Positions 35,260-41,390 of a DNA stretch of 41,390 nt are shown here, one piece after another (position 1 is the first letter of the stretch; each line of letters opens with the position of its first letter). The stretch is taken from positions 1-41,390 of the forward strand of contig CAJFOI010000047.1 in assembly GCA_904396155.1 (NCBI GenBank), given 5' to 3'. The position numbers and the translations under genes are program-made. Under the pieces are notes generated by a model. It saw only the letters and a list, made by a program, of their open reading frames with translations. It searched no databases and was not told the DNA's origin. This DNA is from Candidatus Avispirillum faecium (GTDB lineage Bacteria > Bacillota > Clostridia > Oscillospirales > CAG-272).

Positions 35260-35645
35260 GTCTCCTCCTTGCTGTCCCCATCTTCCGCATCGTGAAAGAC
35301 AAGGGCGCCTATTTTTGCAGAGATGTCCACGCCTCGGCGCAGAGAATCGTCTTTGTAAAAGGACAGCTCCGGGGTGATCCGCAGATTGAGGCGCTGGGCG
35401 AGCTGACTGCGGATAAACCCGGCGGCACTGCGCAGGCCTGCGGCAAGTTCCTTTTCTTCTTCCGCTGTAGCATTATCGGACAGCGTGGAGTAGTAAACTT
35501 TTGCATATTTCAAATCCGGTGTCACCTCTACAGAGGTGACAGTGAGAAAGGCGCCGGAAACCCGGGGATCCTTCACATCCCGCAAAATGTCGCATATTTC
35601 CTGGCGGGCGGCGTCGCTCACGCGGTGTTGTCTGTATTTTCCCAT
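35256..35645 (-). CDS. rbfA: 30S ribosome-binding factor A
   Basis: Assists late 30S subunit maturation and 16S rRNA processing. The 129 residues form the RbfA KH-like fold: RVSDAARQEICDILRDVKDPRVSG at the start, LTVTSVEVTPDLKYAKVYYS in the middle and RITPELSFYKDDSLRRG near the end. ATG 35645 is chosen for the GGAG nine bases upstream and the conserved N-terminus; other in-frame starts up to 35702 have no better site. It is the first gene of rbfA-nrnA-truB. The coding sequence contains a 10-bp perfect inverted repeat at 35520-35541. Confidence 0.93.
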   Translation of the reverse strand: MGKYRQHRVSDAARQEICDILRDVKDPRVSGAFLTVTSVEVTPDLKYAKVYYSTLSDNATAEEEKELAAGLRSAAGFIRSQLAQRLNLRITPELSFYKDDSLRRGVDISAKIGALVFHDAEDGDSKEET

Positions 35646-35704
35646 AAATGACTCCATGATATGGTGTAAGAAATTGTTTTTATATGAATAGCGTTTCCCC
35701 ATTT

Positions 35705-35713
35705 AGTATAGCA
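35705..35713 (-). promoter_or_regulatory. rbfA extended -10 box
   Basis: On the minus strand TGC-TATACT, the same extended form as the dnaA -10. No convincing -35 box is seen at 17 bp. The start would be near 35698, about 53 bases before rbfA. Confidence 0.45.
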
Positions 35714-35744
35714 TAAACTGGGCAAAAATGGAAGGGGGTGAAAA

Positions 35745-35760
35745 TGTTTCACGTGAAACA
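35745..35760. promoter_or_regulatory. parS: parS site (ParB/Spo0J binding)
   Basis: TGTTTCACGTGAAACA, a perfect 16-bp palindrome identical to the chromosomal parS consensus TGTTNCACGTGAAACA. It lies about 4.5 kb from oriC, between the rbfA promoter and repeat block R12. parS sites cluster near the origin in most bacteria. No parA or parB gene is in the window. Confidence 0.95.
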
Positions 35761-35763
35761 TTA

Positions 35764-36109
35764 AAACAACCCCTCCGCCGCAACACAGTTGCGGCACCAC
35801 CCCCGGGTCTGCTGCGCAGCCCCACACAGGGGAGGCTTGGGTTTGTGCAGGCTCCCTTGGAGATTCACAGAAACTCCGGAGCATGGCAGCATCATTTAAT
35901 TTTCAAAGGCTCCCTTGTGCAAAGGGAGCTGGCGGTGAAACCGCCTGAGGGATTGTTTTCTTTTTACAACCCCTCCGACACGGCTACGGCGATCCACCAC
36001 CCCCGGGTCTGCTACGCAGCCCCACACAGGGGAGGCTTTTGATAAAAGTGTTGCAGCACCACCCCCGGGGCAGCTACGCAGCTTCCACGAAGGGGAGGCT
36101 TATAATTCT
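35764..36109. repeat. Intergenic repeat block R12
   Basis: Type-1 long with stem GCCGCAAC-aca-GTTGCGGC (35777-35795); inverted type-2 short (about 35907-35956) with stem GGCGGT-gaa-ACCGCC (35931-35945); type-1 long near 35966-36038 whose variable stem (CACGGC-tac-GGCGAT) no longer pairs fully; and a further decayed long copy (36057-36100). It starts directly beside parS. Confidence 0.87.
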
Positions 36110-36137
36110 AAAAAGGCTCCCGATTATAAGGGAGCCC
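36110..36137 (-). terminator. cysS terminator formed by a type-2 hairpin
   Basis: On the minus strand GGCTCCC, an 8-base loop, GGGAGCC, then TTTTTAG, 11 bases beyond the cysS stop codon. The stem is the type-2 repeat stem, which here ends in a T-run and so makes a normal intrinsic terminator. Confidence 0.75.
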
Positions 36138-36147
36138 TAAATAAAGT

Positions 36148-37566
36148 TTATCGCTTCAGCTTATATGTTGTTCCAGAGGGGGTATCCTCCAAAAGCACGC
36201 CCTGCTCCAGCAGAGATGCACGGATGGCGTCCGCCGTGGCAAAATCCTTCTCCCGTTTCGCTTGGGCACGCCGGGCGATCTGTTCCTCGATCTGTGCGAT
36301 CCACGCGGGATCCGCGTTTTCCACCGCCTGGGCCTCCCGGATCTTCGCGGCGCCCTCCAAGAGATGGAGAGAAAGCACCTCGTCGAAATCTTGGAGCAGC
36401 GCCAGCTTGGTCCCGTCGCTTGTGTCCGCCTTCAGCACGTCGTACAGGGCGGTAATGGCCAGAGAGGTGTTCAAGTCGTTGTCCAGCGCCGCCCGAAAGG
36501 ATTCCCGCAGAGAGGCAAAGGCCTTTGCATCCACCGGTTCATCCTTCAGCTTTGCAATGCTGTGAAGGAGCTTGTCGTAGGCACTGGCGGCGTTGTCCAG
36601 ATTCTCCCAGGTAAAGACAAGAGATTTGCGGTAGTGGGACTGAAGGCAGAAAAACCGGTACGCCATGGGATCGTATCCCTTTTCCTCCAGCAGGGACACA
36701 GTGAGAAATTCCCCGCTGGATTTACTCATTTTTCCGCTGCTGGTGTTGAGGTGCAGCACATGAAACCAGTATTTGCACCAGGGATGCCCCAGATACGCTT
36801 CACTTTGGGCGATTTCGTTGGTGTGATGGGGGAAGATGTTGTCCACACCTCCACAGTGGATGTCCAGATATTCCCCCAGGTGCTTCATGGAGATGCAGGA
36901 GCATTCGATATGCCAGCCGGGATATCCCAGTCCCCAGGGACTGTTCCACTTCAGTTCCTGGTCGTCAAATTTCGATTTGGTAAACCACAGTACAAAATCT
37001 GCCTTGTTTTTCTTGTTGCTGTCTTTTTCCACACCTTCCCGGACCCCTTCCTGGAGATCTTCCTCCTGAAAGTTGTGAAAGACGTTGTACTGGGGGATGG
37101 TGGAGGTGTCAAAATACACGTTTCCGCCGGCTTCATACGCATGACCGTCGGCCAGCAGCTTTTTGATGACCTTGATAAATTCGCCGATGCACTTTGTGGC
37201 GGGCTCCACAATATCCGGACGGCGGATATTCAGCTTTTTGCAATCGGCAAAAAAAGCGTCCGTATAAAACTGGGCGATCTCCAGTACGGTTTTTTTCTCC
37301 CGGCGGGCGCCTTTCAGCATCTTGTCCTCTCCGGTGTCCGCATCGCTGGTGAGATGACCCACATCCGTAATGTTCATTACCCGCTTGACATCATATCCAC
37401 TGTAGCGAAGGTACTTTTCCAGCACGTCCTCCATGATGTAGGTGCGCAGATTGCCGATGTGGGCGTAGTGGTACACCGTCGGTCCGCAGGTGTACATGGA
37501 CACCCGTCCCGGCTCGCGGGGGACAAAGGTTTCTTTTTCACGGGTGAGAGAGTTGTAGAGCTTCAT
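36148..37566 (-). CDS. cysS: Cysteinyl-tRNA synthetase
   Basis: Charges tRNA-Cys with cysteine. The 472 residues form a class Ia synthetase: the HIGH motif appears as HIGN in CGPTVYHYAHIGNLRTY (about 28-44), the zinc ligands include the first Cys of CGPTVY and the ECSCISMKHLG/HTNE segments, and the KMSKS loop is GKMSKSSG near 270. ATG 37566 has GGAAAGGAATCC upstream; the open frame further upstream lies inside the CPBP gene and is not coding. It overlaps the CPBP gene by four bases (ATGA). The serine acetyltransferase gene upstream on the same strand suggests a cysteine-related neighbourhood. Confidence 0.96.
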   Translation of the reverse strand: MKLYNSLTREKETFVPREPGRVSMYTCGPTVYHYAHIGNLRTYIMEDVLEKYLRYSGYDVKRVMNITDVGHLTSDADTGEDKMLKGARREKKTVLEIAQFYTDAFFADCKKLNIRRPDIVEPATKCIGEFIKVIKKLLADGHAYEAGGNVYFDTSTIPQYNVFHNFQEEDLQEGVREGVEKDSNKKNKADFVLWFTKSKFDDQELKWNSPWGLGYPGWHIECSCISMKHLGEYLDIHCGGVDNIFPHHTNEIAQSEAYLGHPWCKYWFHVLHLNTSSGKMSKSSGEFLTVSLLEEKGYDPMAYRFFCLQSHYRKSLVFTWENLDNAASAYDKLLHSIAKLKDEPVDAKAFASLRESFRAALDNDLNTSLAITALYDVLKADTSDGTKLALLQDFDEVLSLHLLEGAAKIREAQAVENADPAWIAQIEEQIARRAQAKREKDFATADAIRASLLEQGVLLEDTPSGTTYKLKR

Positions 37567-38501
37567 AAAGGATTCCTTTCCTGTTGGGTTTCTTCCTCCC
37601 GGGCGCTCCCGGAGGAAGGCTTTTTGCATACAAAGTAGAACATGAACAAAAGGACGGCGGCACAGATGCAGAGGAGGGCGTAAAAGAGCAGCGCATCAAA
37701 GGGGAAATAAACAAGCAGGAGGCTGGCGCCGTTGAAAGCCATGTGAAAGAGAACGGACGCCCAGATGGAGTGGTATTTTTCAAACAGCCACCCCAGAAGA
37801 AGCCCGGACAGGGTGGCGTAGACAAATTGCACCAAATTCCCGTGGGCCACACCAAAAAGCAGGGACGAGAGGATCAGCGCCGCAGGTACAGGCATTGCCC
37901 GGCGCAGGCGGGTGTAAATGAGTCCGCGAAAAACCACTTCCTCCAAAATCGGCGCCGCCACAGCAATATAAAAAAGCTGCAGCAAAAAGTTGTCGCCAAA
38001 GAGAGAAAAGGCGCGGCTGCTTTCCACTCCGTATTCTTCCACTACCGGGAGATATTGCGACAAAAAAGAAATTGTCACCGATACGATCACCTGAAACGCA
38101 GCGCCGCCGGCAAAAATCACGGCTGCCGGCGCGATGGGCATTTTGGAAAGGGAGATCACCTGCCCAAAATGCTTGCCCCGCAGGGTGTAAAAGGAAAAAT
38201 AAAGGAGCAAAAGGAGGACGTCCGCACCGATGAGAACGGGAAGATAGTACTGGGAAAAGACAGACCAGTAAGAACTGTAAAATGCGGAAAAGGAAAGCTG
38301 ATTTTGGAGAATCAGGGCATACAGAGTCACCACAGCGTTTTGCACCAAAAACATGACGGCGTACAGGATCAACGCATACAGAATGGAGAGAAAAAATCTC
38401 GCTGCCGGCGCCCGTTTGGGCTGGGGCGCCCCGCAGCGTGCACAAAACCGGTCTGTGGAAGATACCTGCGGATTGCCGCAGTAATGACAAGTGTAACGCA
38501 T
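37563..38501 (-). CDS. CPBP family intramembrane metalloprotease with N-terminal zinc ribbon
   Basis: 312 residues. Residues 5-23 hold a zinc ribbon (C5-x2-C8 and C20-x2-C23). A basic linker and about seven to eight hydrophobic segments follow. The Abi/CPBP motifs are present: EEVVFRG at 187-193, His220 in FGVAHGN and FHMAFN at 252-257, the residues that bind zinc in the Rce1-like membrane glutamic protease fold. The substrate is unknown; such proteins are linked to bacteriocin self-immunity or protein maturation in some bacteria. ATG 38501 has GGAAGG upstream; the frame further upstream is repeat-derived. The gene ends in a four-base overlap with cysS. Confidence 0.88.
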   Translation of the reverse strand: MRYTCHYCGNPQVSSTDRFCARCGAPQPKRAPAARFFLSILYALILYAVMFLVQNAVVTLYALILQNQLSFSAFYSSYWSVFSQYYLPVLIGADVLLLLLYFSFYTLRGKHFGQVISLSKMPIAPAAVIFAGGAAFQVIVSVTISFLSQYLPVVEEYGVESSRAFSLFGDNFLLQLFYIAVAAPILEEVVFRGLIYTRLRRAMPVPAALILSSLLFGVAHGNLVQFVYATLSGLLLGWLFEKYHSIWASVLFHMAFNGASLLLVYFPFDALLFYALLCICAAVLLFMFYFVCKKPSSGSAREEETQQERNPL

Positions 38502-38539
38502 ACTTTTTCCTTCCTGCGCCAGGCGTATTATTTTTGTCT

Positions 38540-38936
38540 TCAAGGCTCCCATGTGGGCGTCTCTTACAGAGCCGCTAAGGGAGCTCCCGCGAAGCGGGTG
38601 AGGGATTGTTCCCTTTACAACCCCTCCGACACGGCTACGCCATGCCACCACCCCCGGGTCTGCTGCGCAGCCCACGCACAGGGGAGGCTTATATTTATTA
38701 GGCTCCCTTGTGTAAAGGGAGCTCCCGCGAAGCGGGTGAGGGATTGTTTCTTCACAACCCCTCCGACACGGCTATGCCGTGCCACCTCCCCTTACTCAGG
38801 GGAGGCTCTTTATAAAAATATTGCGCCATCACTCCCGGGTCTGCTACGCAGCCCCGCACAGGGGAGGCTTTAGCACTCCTTAGGCCCCCTTGTGTAAAGG
38901 GGGCTGTCTTCGCGCATGCGAAGACTGAGGGATTGT
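38540..38936. repeat. Intergenic repeat block R13
   Basis: Inverted type-2 long with stem CCCGC-gaa-GCGGG (38586-38598) and inner hairpin; type-1 long with stem CACGGC-tac-GCCATG (one mismatch, about 38627-38690); inverted type-2 short with the same CCCGC stem (38724-38736); type-1 short with stem CACGGC-tat-GCCGTG (38767-38781); a partial type-1 long (about 38823-38872); and inverted type-2 with the longest stem, GTCTTCGC-gcat-GCGAAGAC (38906-38925). Confidence 0.88.
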
Positions 38937-38962
38937 TTATCCATATCCAATCCCCGAAAGTT

Positions 38963-39682
38963 TTATTGTTTCTCCAATTCTGCCAGGCGCTTTTCCAACG
39001 CCTGCAGGCTGTGCCGGACGGCACACAGCTCCTGAGACACCGGGTCCGGGATGTGTACCTGATCCAGATCGATGGGATCCACCCGGTTGCCGCCTCTGCG
39101 TACCACCCGGGCAGGGATGCCCACAGCAGTGCAGTTTTCCGGCACAGGTCCAAGCACCACGGCACCTGCGGCGATCTTTGCTCCGTCCCCTACGGTGAAA
39201 TTGCCCAACACCTTTGCGCCGGCGCCCACCATCACATTGTTGCCCAGGGTGGGATGGCGCTTGCCGCTTTCCTTGCCGGTTCCTCCCAGGGTCACGCCCT
39301 GATACAGGGTGCAGTCGTTGCCGATAATGGTGGTTTCCCCGATGACCACACCGCTGCCGTGGTCGATAAACAGGCCGTGGCCGATGGTGGCTCCCGGATG
39401 GATTTCGATGCCGGTGAGGAATCGGGCCGCCTGGGACACAAACCGGGCAGTGGTGTATTTCTTCTTGCGGTACAGCCGATGGGCCACCCGATAAGCCAGA
39501 AGCGCGTGGAAGCCGGAATAAAGAAGCGCGGCCTCCGTGCGGCTTTTGACTGCCGGGTCCCGATCGCAGATGGCGTCTATATCCCGGCGGGTCTCCCGCA
39601 TAAAGGTCTGCATTCCCCGACCCAGCCGGCCCAGAGACTGCTCCCAGGCTTTTTTATTGAATTGGATTACGATTTTTCCCAT
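38963..39682 (-). CDS. cysE: Serine O-acetyltransferase
   Basis: Acetylates serine to O-acetylserine, the entry to cysteine synthesis. The 239 residues have an N-terminal helical domain (about 1-90), then a left-handed beta-helix of hexapeptide repeats: IEIHPGATIGHGLFIDHGSG with the catalytic Asp107-His108 pair, VTLGGTGKESGKRHPTLG and GAGAKVLGNFTVGDGAKI. A short coiled-coil tail (SLQALEKRLAELEKQ) ends the protein. The EpsC-type short form common in Firmicutes fits. ATG 39682 has a GGGGGCG site; the open frame further upstream lies over the MORN gene and is not coding. Confidence 0.93.
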   Translation of the reverse strand: MGKIVIQFNKKAWEQSLGRLGRGMQTFMRETRRDIDAICDRDPAVKSRTEAALLYSGFHALLAYRVAHRLYRKKKYTTARFVSQAARFLTGIEIHPGATIGHGLFIDHGSGVVIGETTIIGNDCTLYQGVTLGGTGKESGKRHPTLGNNVMVGAGAKVLGNFTVGDGAKIAAGAVVLGPVPENCTAVGIPARVVRRGGNRVDPIDLDQVHIPDPVSQELCAVRHSLQALEKRLAELEKQ

Positions 39683-39734
39683 TGCTGCGCCCCCATGCCG
39701 CTTTTTTGTCAGTATATGCCAGCGCTCCCCGGAC

Positions 39735-40604
39735 TCATTCCTCCGGGGCGGTGGTCTCCGGTGTTGTTTCGTCCGCCTGGACGATGACACCGTCCTCGAA
39801 ATATCCCGTATAGGTCCTGCCGTCCGGCCAGGTGTACGTGCCCTGTCCCCACAGGGTGTTGTTTTGGAATTCTCCCGTATAGGTTTCGCCGTTCGCCCAG
39901 GTGTAGGTTCCCTGTCCCCAGCGCTGGTCCGCCCGGAATTCTCCCTCGTAGACGCTGCCGTCCGCATACTTGTATGTGCCGGTCCCTTCCTTTGCATCCT
40001 TTACGTAGGAACCTTCGTAGGAGGAGCCGTCCGCCATGGTATAAACGCCTTCCCCGTCCTTGAGATCGTCCTTGAAGGAGCCCTCGTAGACGCTGCCGTC
40101 CGCCCAGGTGTATTTTCCCTGGCCGGATTTGTTTCCGTTTTCATATTCCCCTTCGTACACGTCTCCGTTGGCATAGGTGCATACCCCGTAGCCGTGCTCC
40201 CGGTCTTCGTAGAATTCTCCCTCGTACACGTCTCCGTTTTCCCGGGTGAGTTTGCCGGTGCCGTGCTTCACCAGGTGCCACACTTCCCCCTCGTACACAT
40301 CTCCGTTGGAGTATTCGAGGGTGTTATCCTGCGCATTGTAGGTGGCGGTGAGTCCCTTGACGGAATCGTCGCCTCCATAGGAGATGCGGCCGGTTTTGGG
40401 CATACCGTCGCTGTTCAGCACCCCCACGAAGGATACGGAAAATCCGGTGTCAAAGCGGTATTTCACATACCGGATGCCAAACAGGTACAGCACCCCCAGA
40501 ATCAGCGCCACACTCACCAGAATGGAGACGGCGATGATGATGAGGTTGGTGCGGGCCTGGAAGCCGGTTTTCATTTTGCGTTTGTTTTCTTTTGCTTTGG
40601 ACAT
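39735..40604 (-). CDS. Membrane-anchored MORN-repeat protein
   Basis: 289 residues: a basic N-terminus, one transmembrane helix (about 20-44), a short linker, then seven full and one partial MORN repeats of exactly 23 residues (101-123, 124-146 and so on to about 284). Each begins G-x-x-Y-x-G and contains a G-x-G near the middle (for example GDVYEGEFYEDREHGYG). The repeats are predicted to face outside the membrane. The Thr/Glu-rich end (TTPETTAPEE) is probably disordered. MORN repeats form beta-hairpin rods in other proteins; the role here is unknown. AAAGGAGG precedes the ATG. It follows the 40627-41199 gene by 22 bases and is probably co-transcribed. Confidence 0.88.
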   Translation of the reverse strand: MSKAKENKRKMKTGFQARTNLIIIAVSILVSVALILGVLYLFGIRYVKYRFDTGFSVSFVGVLNSDGMPKTGRISYGGDDSVKGLTATYNAQDNTLEYSNGDVYEGEVWHLVKHGTGKLTRENGDVYEGEFYEDREHGYGVCTYANGDVYEGEYENGNKSGQGKYTWADGSVYEGSFKDDLKDGEGVYTMADGSSYEGSYVKDAKEGTGTYKYADGSVYEGEFRADQRWGQGTYTWANGETYTGEFQNNTLWGQGTYTWPDGRTYTGYFEDGVIVQADETTPETTAPEE

Positions 40605-40626
40605 GGAGGCCTCCTTTGTAGGGAGA

Positions 40627-41199
40627 TCACAGCTCCCTGAAGGAGGTGATCATTTGATCGGTCATCTGCAAAAGCTCCGGGATAAAGTACGTGGCCACGA
40701 TCGCCACGATCAAAAGCAGGACGGCACCCAGGAGGATCAAAACGGGGGAAGTTCCCCGTTTTTCATAGCGCACCTGTGCGTGGTACTTTTTTTCCTCCGG
40801 TACATACAATAGCGCCCGGTCCAAATCCAGCTTTTTTACCGGATCCTCGGAGCCGGTAAAAAAGCGGCGCAGGGCTGCGGTCCATTTTTTCGCGGGCTTT
40901 GGGGGAAGACAGCAGTCCCCTTCATTGGCGACGGAGATGCATTTGCGCAGGGCGGACCCCTCCCGCAGCGCCCGCTGGAATCCCTGCTTTTTTATGCCCA
41001 GCTGAGGCAGCGTCTGCGCCGTGTCCGGGGAGAGACATCCCGCCGCCAGAAGGGCGCGCACAGCACTGCCCAGATATCGCTTGTTGTATACGGAAAGGAT
41101 CCCTCCGATGAGCATACCGGCGTACAGGCCCCAAATGATGACAGCCAGGGATATGGTGGTGTTTTCATAGGAAAAATTCGCGTACGTGTCCAGCAGCAT
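40627..41199 (-). CDS. Membrane protein of unknown function
   Basis: 190 residues with two hydrophobic segments (about 16-38 and 150-172) around a basic, soluble middle that holds LSPDTAQTLPQLGI and a CC pair near residue 96. The middle part starts with a conserved-looking helix (YNKRYLGSAVRALLAAG). I do not recognise the family. AAAGGAGA precedes ATG 41199. It is the first gene of a pair with the MORN-repeat protein. Confidence 0.75.
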   Translation of the reverse strand: MLLDTYANFSYENTTISLAVIIWGLYAGMLIGGILSVYNKRYLGSAVRALLAAGCLSPDTAQTLPQLGIKKQGFQRALREGSALRKCISVANEGDCCLPPKPAKKWTAALRRFFTGSEDPVKKLDLDRALLYVPEEKKYHAQVRYEKRGTSPVLILLGAVLLLIVAIVATYFIPELLQMTDQMITSFREL

Positions 41200-41237
41200 A
41201 GGCGGTCTCCTTTACGAAAATTTGTTTGGGGGTTTCC

Positions 41238-41390
41238 AGGCTCCCATGTGGGCGTCTCTTGCAGAGCCGCTAAGGGAGCTGGCTCCGCGTAAGCGGAGTC
41301 TGAGGGATTGTTCTCTTTTACAACCCCTCCGCCGCAACTACGTTGCGGCACCTCCCCTTACACAGGGGAGGCTTTTTATAAAAAAATGTC
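41238..41390. repeat. Intergenic repeat block R14 (runs to the window edge)
   Basis: Inverted type-2 long (41239-41311) with inner hairpin and variable stem GGCTCCGC-gtaa-GCGGAGTC (41281-41300, one G-T pair), then type-1 short with stem GCCGCAAC-tac-GTTGCGGC (41331-41349), ending in GGGGAGGCTTTTTATAAA near 41380. It gives the cleanest view of the paired type-2/type-1 arrangement. Confidence 0.88.

Noticed and set aside
35728..36042. Open frame of 104 codons across parS and R12
   Set aside because: Repeat-derived and overlapping a perfect parS site; no protein-like composition.
37584..38873. Plus-strand open frame of 429 codons opposite the CPBP gene
   Set aside because: It ends in repeats and lies opposite a gene with clear motifs and a ribosome site.

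Overview
The window reads as chromosomal, origin-proximal DNA from a GC-rich gut-type Clostridia (Bacillota). The basis is gene content and order: zapA directly followed by a U32 peptidase, DUF1385-prmC, mreBCD-PBP2, RNase Y, RemB beside gyrBA, strong AGGAGG-type ribosome binding sites and frequent TTG/GTG starts. No plasmid, phage or transposase gene is visible, and I saw no rRNA, tRNA or CRISPR array.

Layout. Positions 1-917: proB (minus). 1115-15893: a long plus-strand block with zapA, a U32 peptidase, dut, maf, the shape operon mreB-mreC-mreD-PBP2, nth, a DUF1385 membrane protein, prmC, leuA and cimA. 16287-20007: mnmE and rny. 20425-23198: an AT-rich accessory patch with two XRE regulators, two paralogous small ribbon-helix-helix-like proteins, a cysteine-rich DUF1540-like protein and a SLOG/YpsA-like protein. 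23502-24119: a lipoprotein. 24501-32862 (minus): the replication cluster gyrA, gyrB, remB, dnaN and dnaA, with a likely oriC between dnaN and dnaA. 33293-41199 (minus): truB, nrnA, rbfA, cysS, a CPBP membrane protease, serine acetyltransferase, a MORN-repeat protein and a small membrane protein. A perfect 16-bp parS site lies upstream of rbfA, about 4.5 kb from oriC.

The most unusual content is between the genes. Fourteen intergenic blocks are built from one family of modular two-hairpin elements. Each element has a constant end (ACAAC/TCCCTCC/AG), a short hairpin whose stem sequence differs from copy to copy while staying self-complementary, and a second hairpin (CTCCCC...GGGGAG or GCTCCCTT...AAGGGAGC). 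The loop of the second hairpin may itself hold a third hairpin. At least ten different stem sequences are seen, so base pairing is conserved rather than sequence. Every fully enclosed block lies beside a gene 3' end, and none lies in the two divergent promoter regions or in oriC.

Other points: recF and the S4-domain gene yaaA are missing from the dnaA-gyrA cluster. GyrA has Ala and Gly at the two main quinolone-resistance positions. The large gene blocks on both sides of oriC point toward it, so they would be transcribed head-on to replication.
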